In this document: piece after piece, positions 59,260 to 64,000 of the stretch
Layout of the letters: each line of letters opens with the position of its first letter
How positions within the stretch are numbered: the first letter of the stretch is position 1
DNA from: Pontibacterium sinense
GTDB lineage: Bacteria > Pseudomonadota > Gammaproteobacteria > Pseudomonadales > Balneatricaceae
DNA: 64,000 nt
Direction: 5' to 3'
Assembly: GCF_015209595.1 (NCBI RefSeq)
Contig: NZ_JADEYS010000019.1
Location: 37,614 to 101,613, forward strand
The notes under the pieces: generated by a model
What the model was told of the DNA's origin: nothing
Databases searched by the model: none
Seen by the model: only the letters and a program-made list of their open reading frames with translations
Translations under genes and position numbers: made by a program

Positions 59260-60390
59260 TCATCGGGTGGCTTTAGCGGGCTTTTTTGCTGACGTCACCC
59301 GGTAGATTACTCCCGCGTAATCATCTGAGATCAACAGACTACCGTCGTGATCGATCATCACGTCAGCGGGGCGTCCCCAGTGGCGTTGCCCGCGTAACCA
59401 GCCGCTGATAAAAGGTGTGTGGCTGATTGCTTCGCCTGCTTGGGTTTCAACCCGGACAACCCGATAACCCACTTTCAGGCTGCGATTCCAGGAGCCGTGT
59501 TCGGCAATAAACAGGGTGTTGTGTGTGGCATCAGGGAACTGGTCGCCGGTATAGAATGTCAGCCCTAGTGGGGCCACATGTGCGCCTAACTCCAGCACCG
59601 GAGCGATGTACTTCCCCTGGCCCTGTTGGCCAAATCGAGGGTCACGAATGTCTTTCGCGTGTACATAAGGGTAGCCAAAGTGCTGGCCTATGTGCGTGCT
59701 ACGGTTCAGTTCGTCGTCCGGCCGATCGTCGCCCAGATGGTCGCGGCCGTTGTCGGTGAACCAGAGGCTTTTATCTTCTGGATGCCAGGTGAAACCCACG
59801 CTGTTACGCACACCTGAGGCCACCACCTGTTGTTCACCGGTTTCAGTATTCAGGCGGAGAATAGATGCAAAACGGGGGTCGCGGGACAGGCAGATATTGC
59901 AGGGGGCACCTACGTTCATATACAACCAGCCGTCGGGACCAAATTTGAGATATTTCCAACCGTGATGGGTTTCATCCGGTAACTGATCCGTGAGCAGTTC
60001 TGCTGTGGGAGGGTTTTCCAGTCGCGTTACCAGGTTCGGGTAGCGCCAGATCTTATCGACGGCCGCGACATAAAGATCGTTCCCCTGCACAGCGACCCCG
60101 CTGGGGAGATTGAGCCCCCGAGCGATCAGGTACTGCTGCTCGTAATAGCCATCGCCGTCCCGATCAAGCAGGGCAACAACTTTACCGGCGCGGCGTGAGC
60201 CAACAAACAAGATGCCCTTCCCTTCTGGCGTATCGACGCGTGCCATCTGGCGGGCATTGTCCACCTCTGCTGCAATGCGAATCTGGTAACCCGGCGGCAG
60301 CTGCAAACGTTCCAATGGCAATGTGCGGGCGCAGAGCGGCGTACTTATTAGCAGAACAGTCAGAGCGATGGATCGCAGGCTATTGTTCAT
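59260..60390 (-). CDS. PQQ-dependent sugar dehydrogenase-like protein
   Basis: 376 aa, with a signal peptide (MNNSLRSIALTVLLISTPLCA). The six-bladed beta-propeller of the soluble glucose/sorbosone dehydrogenase family follows: LPSGVAVQGNDLYVAA, HHGWKYLKFGPDGWLYMNVG, RNSVGFTWHPEDKSLWFTDNGRD and LFIAEHGSWNRS. It would be periplasmic. It converges on the P-type ATPase with only three bases between the stops. The sugar or alcohol substrate is unknown. Confidence 0.88.
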   Translation of the reverse strand: MNNSLRSIALTVLLISTPLCARTLPLERLQLPPGYQIRIAAEVDNARQMARVDTPEGKGILFVGSRRAGKVVALLDRDGDGYYEQQYLIARGLNLPSGVAVQGNDLYVAAVDKIWRYPNLVTRLENPPTAELLTDQLPDETHHGWKYLKFGPDGWLYMNVGAPCNICLSRDPRFASILRLNTETGEQQVVASGVRNSVGFTWHPEDKSLWFTDNGRDHLGDDRPDDELNRSTHIGQHFGYPYVHAKDIRDPRFGQQGQGKYIAPVLELGAHVAPLGLTFYTGDQFPDATHNTLFIAEHGSWNRSLKVGYRVVRVETQAGEAISHTPFISGWLRGQRHWGRPADVMIDHDGSLLISDDYAGVIYRVTSAKKPAKATR

Positions 60391-60504
60391 CGATTCAACC
60401 TGTATTGTTGTCGAAATAGTCTGAGATAAACATAGCCTCTGACGAGGCGCTGGGCCAGAATAGCGTCGCCCGGTGATCTCCGGGTTAATATTAACTCATT
60501 CCGA

Positions 60505-61389
60505 ATGTTGATCATGTTACTTGAGCTAAAAGAGACCTTCTCACCCGGTGTGCGTTACATGCTGTTATCCGCATTGGGTTTTGCGTTGATGGCCGTGTGC
60601 GTCAAAGCGGTGAGTAGCTACGATATTCCGGTATTGGAAATTGTAGCGGCCCGAGCGATCGTATCGCTGGTGATTAGCTATCTGGATGTTAAGCGCAAAC
60701 GTATTTCACTGTGGGGGACACACAAACCGCTGTTGATCGCCCGTGGTGTGGTGGGGGCGCTGGCGCTGATGTGTGTGTATTTCTCGGTGACCACGCTGCC
60801 ATTGGCGGAAGCGACGATTCTGCAGTACCTGCATCCGGTATTTACGGCGTTGTTGGCGTTGTTCTTCCTGAAGGAGCGGGTCCAGTATTCCACCATGATT
60901 TGTATCGTTCTCAGCATTCTGGGGCTGACGGTGATGGTAAAACCTGATCTGATTTCCGGTTACAGTGTTGAATTACCCTGGATCAGTGTGGCGGCGGCGT
61001 TAATCGGCGCGTTAGGCAGTGCGGTGGCCTATGTGATTGTGCGACGGTTGAGTCAGAGCGAAGACAGTTCGGTTATTATTTTTTACTTTCCACTGATCGC
61101 CTTGCCGGTGTCGGTCTTCTTGCTGGGTAGTGATTTCGTGATGCCGAACGGTGAGGCGCTTGTTCTGCTGATATTGGTGGGGGTGTTCACGCAGGTGGGA
61201 CAAGTTGGCCTGACCAAGGCGATGCAGCATGAGAAGGCCAGCAAAGCGACCGCTTACTCGTATGTACAGGTTATTTTTTCGCTTGTACTGGGCGGGGTCT
61301 TCTTTGCCGAAATCCCGACACTCTGGACGTTGATTGGGGGTGGGCTGATCATGACCGGGGCGCTGATCAACGTATTGTGGAAGCGTTGA
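60505..61389 (+). CDS. EamA/DMT family transporter
   Basis: 294 aa, ten predicted membrane segments in two EamA repeats (GFALMAVCVKAVSSYDIPVL; EATILQYLHPVFTALLALFFLKE; then VQVIFSLVLGGVFFAEIPTLWTLIGGGLI). Exporter of small metabolites by family; substrate unknown. Two ATGs (60505 and 60514) are possible starts and no strong ribosome-binding sequence decides. Confidence 0.88.
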   Translation: MLIMLLELKETFSPGVRYMLLSALGFALMAVCVKAVSSYDIPVLEIVAARAIVSLVISYLDVKRKRISLWGTHKPLLIARGVVGALALMCVYFSVTTLPLAEATILQYLHPVFTALLALFFLKERVQYSTMICIVLSILGLTVMVKPDLISGYSVELPWISVAAALIGALGSAVAYVIVRRLSQSEDSSVIIFYFPLIALPVSVFLLGSDFVMPNGEALVLLILVGVFTQVGQVGLTKAMQHEKASKATAYSYVQVIFSLVLGGVFFAEIPTLWTLIGGGLIMTGALINVLWKR

Positions 61390-61432
61390 GCAAAGGTTCC
61401 GAATTAGCTTGGAAGTCCCGTTCAGAATAAAC

Positions 61433-61459
61433 AAAACCCGGCATATACGCCGGGTTTTT
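61433..61459. terminator. bidirectional terminator between EamA and znuB genes
   Basis: AAAACCCGGC and GCCGGGTTTT arms around ATATAC, between convergent genes. Confidence 0.88.
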
Positions 61460-61468
61460 AGTGTTTGA

Positions 61469-62260
61469 TCAGGCGAGCTGTCGCTGAGGCCAGCTATACA
61501 AAATCAGGAACTCAAGCATCGAGACCACGACGACTGACGGGCCGGCAGGCGTATCCCATTGATAGGACAGCCCCAGACCAAAAATGACCGCGATACAGCC
61601 TAAGATGGCCGCCCCAATGGCCATCTGCTCGGGTGTGCTGGCGAGTCTTCGCGCCGCCGCTGCCGGGATAATCAGCAGTGAAGTAATCAGCATAATACCC
61701 ACAATCTTCATCGCGACCGCGATGATGACGGCAATCAGCAACATCAGCGCCAGTCGTACCCAGGTCACCCGTACGCCTTCCACCTGGGCCAACTCTTCGT
61801 TGATGGTGATCGCCAACAAAGGTTCCCAGAGCTTATAGAGCAGTGCCGCGACCAGAATGCCACCGCCGTATATCCAGTACAGATCTTCCGGGGTCACGGC
61901 CAGCAGGTCGCCAAACAGATAGGCCATCAGGTCCACGCGGATATCATCGATCAGTGCGATGGCGACCAGACCCAGCGACAGGCTGCTATGCGCCATAATG
62001 CCTAGCAGGGTATCGGTGGCGACTAAATGTTGCCGCTGCAATGTCACCAGTGTCAGCGCGAGAATGACACAGCAGGCGATCACCGCCACGTTCAGGTTAA
62101 TATCAAACAGGAAACCCAGCGATACCCCCAATAGGGCCGAGTGCGCCAGGGTGTCGCCAAAGTAGGCCATTCGGCGCCATACCACAAACGAACCCAGTGG
62201 TCCGGCAATGGCTGCTACACCTAAGCCTCCCAGCAGGGCCAGAATTAGAAAATCAGCCAT
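61469..62260 (-). CDS. znuB: zinc ABC transporter permease ZnuB
   Basis: 263-aa inner-membrane permease of the ABC-3 type with about eight helices ([23 protein letters not shown], then [24 protein letters not shown]). The start is the ATG at 62260; the longer frame upstream runs antisense-like through the His-rich end of znuC and has no family match. Its start overlaps the znuC stop by 8 bp. Confidence 0.94.
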   Translation of the reverse strand: MADFLILALLGGLGVAAIAGPLGSFVVWRRMAYFGDTLAHSALLGVSLGFLFDINLNVAVIACCVILALTLVTLQRQHLVATDTLLGIMAHSSLSLGLVAIALIDDIRVDLMAYLFGDLLAVTPEDLYWIYGGGILVAALLYKLWEPLLAITINEELAQVEGVRVTWVRLALMLLIAVIIAVAMKIVGIMLITSLLIIPAAAARRLASTPEQMAIGAAILGCIAVIFGLGLSYQWDTPAGPSVVVVSMLEFLILYSWPQRQLA

Positions 62261-63020
62261 GATCGTGCTCGCAATGTTCGTGGACAACGTCGCCATGCGT
62301 ATTGTGGCGATGGTTATGATGATGGTTATACAGCGCCAGTTGTTCGGCACCACGTTGACCAAACAGATCCACAAATGACGGATCGTTGCTGACCTGCTCC
62401 GGGTGCCCGGAACAACAGATATGGTGGTTCATGCAGATCACGTGATCGGTGGATGACATCACCAGATGCAGGTCGTGACTGATCATCAGTACGCCACAGT
62501 TACGTTGGTCACGGATACGGGCGATCAGCGCATAGAGTTCCAGCTGTCCGTTGATGTCTACGCCCTGCACCGGTTCATCCAGTACCAGCAGGTTTGGATT
62601 GCGTAGTAATGCCCGTGCCAGCAGTACCCGCTGCATCTCTCCGCCAGACAATCCGTGAATAGATTCCTTCAGCAATGTTTCTGCGCCTACATCTGAAAGC
62701 GCTTCTAACATCAACGATTTATCTTTGCATTGTGCGGTTTGAAGGAAACGTTGCACAGTCAATGGAAAGGTACGATCGATGTGTAACTTCTGTGGCATGT
62801 AGCCGATGCGCAGGCCGTCTTCACACCATACATTGCCCGTGGAAGGTTTGGTTAAACCCAATACCACTTTGACCAGCGTGGTTTTACCGGCGCCATTGGG
62901 GCCGATTATCGTGGTGATACAGCCTTTATGCAGGGCCATATCGATGTTCTGCAAGACATGGTTACGGCCAAAGTGCAGATTAACCTGTTCCAGGCGGACC
63001 AGATCATGATGAGACTTCAT
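62253..63020 (-). CDS. znuC: zinc ABC transporter ATPase ZnuC
   Basis: 255-aa ATPase: Walker [10 protein letters not shown] near residue 40, signature [12 protein letters not shown] near 125, Walker [13 protein letters not shown]. The C-terminus ends in a His-rich tail ([13 protein letters not shown], then HEHCEHDHG) that may bind zinc in the cytoplasm. It lies 2 bp after zur in the zur-znuCB operon. Confidence 0.96.
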   Translation of the reverse strand: MKSHHDLVRLEQVNLHFGRNHVLQNIDMALHKGCITTIIGPNGAGKTTLVKVVLGLTKPSTGNVWCEDGLRIGYMPQKLHIDRTFPLTVQRFLQTAQCKDKSLMLEALSDVGAETLLKESIHGLSGGEMQRVLLARALLRNPNLLVLDEPVQGVDINGQLELYALIARIRDQRNCGVLMISHDLHLVMSSTDHVICMNHHICCSGHPEQVSNDPSFVDLFGQRGAEQLALYNHHHNHRHNTHGDVVHEHCEHDHG

Positions 63021-63022
63021 TT

Positions 63023-63508
63023 TTAGGCACGCTCCTGGCAGTTAGGGCAGCAACCGAGCACTTCGATAGATTGTTGCTCCGTGGTAAACCCCAACGCAGA
63101 TGCTTGCTCGCGGATCAGTGCTTCCGCGGCGCTGCTATCCGCTTCCACGGCAGTGTTGCAGTGGCGGCAGATCAAAAAACAGCCATGATGTGCATCGTCG
63201 GGGTGGGGGCAGCCTATAAATGCGTTGAGCATGGCAATACGGTGTACCAGCCCCTGCTCCTGCAAGAAATCGAGTGCCCGATAGACGGTGGGCGGTGCCG
63301 AGTTAAATCCGGCCTCTGCCAGCGCGGGCAGGATCTCGTAGGCACCTAAAGGTTTATGGCTCTGCCACACCAGCTTCAGCACCAGCTCACGAATAGGGGT
63401 CAGGCGAAGGCTCCGTGCTTTGCACAACGAGCGGGCTTCATCCATCGCTTGTTCAATACATTGGCTGTGATCGTGGTGTGTCTCGAAAGCGATTGTGTCA
63501 GCGCACAT
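63023..63508 (-). CDS. zur: zinc uptake regulator Zur
   Basis: 161-aa Fur-family repressor. The winged helix ([23 protein letters not shown], then [20 protein letters not shown]) is followed by metal-binding [16 protein letters not shown] and the C-terminal CCPNC pair. Placement with znuCB and opposite znuA, plus a Zur box between, identifies it as Zur instead of Fur. Confidence 0.95.
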   Translation of the reverse strand: MCADTIAFETHHDHSQCIEQAMDEARSLCKARSLRLTPIRELVLKLVWQSHKPLGAYEILPALAEAGFNSAPPTVYRALDFLQEQGLVHRIAMLNAFIGCPHPDDAHHGCFLICRHCNTAVEADSSAAEALIREQASALGFTTEQQSIEVLGCCPNCQERA

Positions 63509-63531
63509 ATAGAGAAAAACCTTCTTGTTTT

Positions 63532-63544
63532 GTTATAGTATAAC
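63532..63544. promoter_or_regulatory. Zur box between zur and znuA
   Basis: GTTATAGTATAAC, a perfect palindrome with the core of the gammaproteobacterial Zur consensus. It lies in the 64-bp gap between the divergent zur and znuA starts and can serve both. Confidence 0.9.
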
Positions 63545-63572
63545 GGAACATTTATCAGGATGAACCGACACC

Positions 63573-64000
63573 ATGCGTTTTAAAGCCATTATTGTATTTC
63601 TCAGCCTGTTCTTCAGCCAGTTTTCTCTTGCGGCTGACGATGTGAAGGTACTGGCCAGTATTAAACCACTGCAGCTGATCGCTCACGATATTGTAGGAAC
63701 CACGGGAGAGGTTCAGCTGTTGCTGAAACCGGGTGCATCTCCTCACCACTACTCTATGAAACCGTCGGATATGCGTAAGCTTGCGGATGCGGGGCTTGTG
63801 ATTTGGGTTGGACCGGAGATGGAGCAGTTTCTGGCGAAATCGCTGCGTACAGTGAAAGCCTCTACCCTGCAGATGGCTGACAACGATGAAGAACACACCG
63901 ATCATCATACTGATGACCATGCAGACCATGCAGACCATGCAGACCATGCAGACCATGCAGACCATGCAGACCATGCAGACCATGCAGACCATGCAGACCA
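63573..64000 (+). CDS. znuA: zinc ABC transporter binding protein ZnuA, partial
   Basis: Periplasmic zinc receptor; about 142 codons are present before the window ends. The signal peptide is MRFKAIIVFLSLFFSQFSLA; the mature protein begins ADDVKVLASIKPLQLIAHDI and holds the first zinc His in GASPHHYSMKPSD. From residue about 109 a His/Asp-rich loop begins (EEHTDHHTDDHADHADH) and continues as repeated Ala-Asp-His units to the edge. ATG at 63573; a CAGGA lies 12 bases upstream. Confidence 0.95.
   Translation, partial: MRFKAIIVFLSLFFSQFSLAADDVKVLASIKPLQLIAHDIVGTTGEVQLLLKPGASPHHYSMKPSDMRKLADAGLVIWVGPEMEQFLAKSLRTVKASTLQMADNDEEHTDHHTDDHADHADHADHADHADHADHADHADHAD
63914..64000 (+). repeat. nine-base tandem repeat inside znuA
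   Basis: GACCATGCA is repeated without change for 87 bases (nearly ten copies) and still runs at the window end. The period keeps frame, so copy-number changes would lengthen or shorten the His-rich loop without breaking the gene. Confidence 0.95.

Noticed and set aside
63560..63583. Seven-codon frame MNRHHAF overlapping the znuA start as a His leader peptide
   Set aside because: Its ATG overlaps the only ribosome-binding sequence and the gene pair is explained by the Zur box; probably chance.

Overview
The window is the replication-origin region of a gammaproteobacterial chromosome. The core order trxC, mnmE, yidC, rnpA, rpmH / oriC / dnaA, dnaN, recF, gyrB resembles that of Pseudomonas and its marine relatives. 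Together with glyQS, trkAH-rsmB-fmt-def and LysM-dprA-tsaC-hemF-aroE, it suggests a marine Oceanospirillales-like bacterium. The genus cannot be fixed from the sequence alone.

Layout. 1-4140: leftward trxC, mnmE, yidC, rnpA, rpmH, with no yidD in the 3-bp gap between rnpA and yidC. 4141-4709: oriC, with three DnaA boxes spaced exactly 19 bp apart. 4710-11079: rightward dnaA-dnaN-recF-gyrB and a terminator. 11137-13039: a divergent Lrp/AsnC regulator and LysA-like decarboxylase pair. 13124-16446: glyQS bracketed by two parS sites, the landing sites of the ParB segregation protein. 16466-21780: a TetR-controlled MMPL exporter, LolA-fold periplasmic protein and outer-membrane barrel, with matching palindromic operators before both the regulator and the exporter. 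21958-28168: ytoQ, trkH, trkA, rsmB, fmt, def. 28375-38351: rightward LysM protein, dprA, purE, tsaC, hemF, aroE, a Lon-like protease and a GAF-PAS-GGDEF-EAL protein.

38351-47832 is an accessory island between two convergent host genes. Its two edges are diverged inverted copies of one arrangement: a 24+12 bp box, an ACTGGG/CCCAGT hairpin, and an 84-85 bp element with 12-bp inverted ends. Inside are a serine/threonine-dehydratase-like enzyme with a RidA partner and a divergent LysR gene, a UspA gene, a fused TRAP permease with a TAXI binding protein, a decayed second copy of the LysR gene, and an IS256-family element with a perfect 8-bp target duplication and a frameshifted transposase.

47855-52937 is an iron-related imelysin / di-haem oxidoreductase / imelysin / DUF1513 operon behind a Fur-like box. 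53071-59256 holds a gamma carbonic anhydrase, oligopeptidase A, a YheV-like zinc ribbon, an unlisted 29-residue membrane peptide behind Fur-like boxes, and a P2-type cation ATPase. 59260-61389 holds a PQQ-type sugar dehydrogenase and an EamA transporter. 61469-64000 is the zinc uptake locus: zur-znuC-znuB diverging from znuA across a perfect Zur box. ZnuA runs off the end inside a nine-base repeat coding for Ala-Asp-His units. No rRNA, tRNA or CRISPR array was seen.
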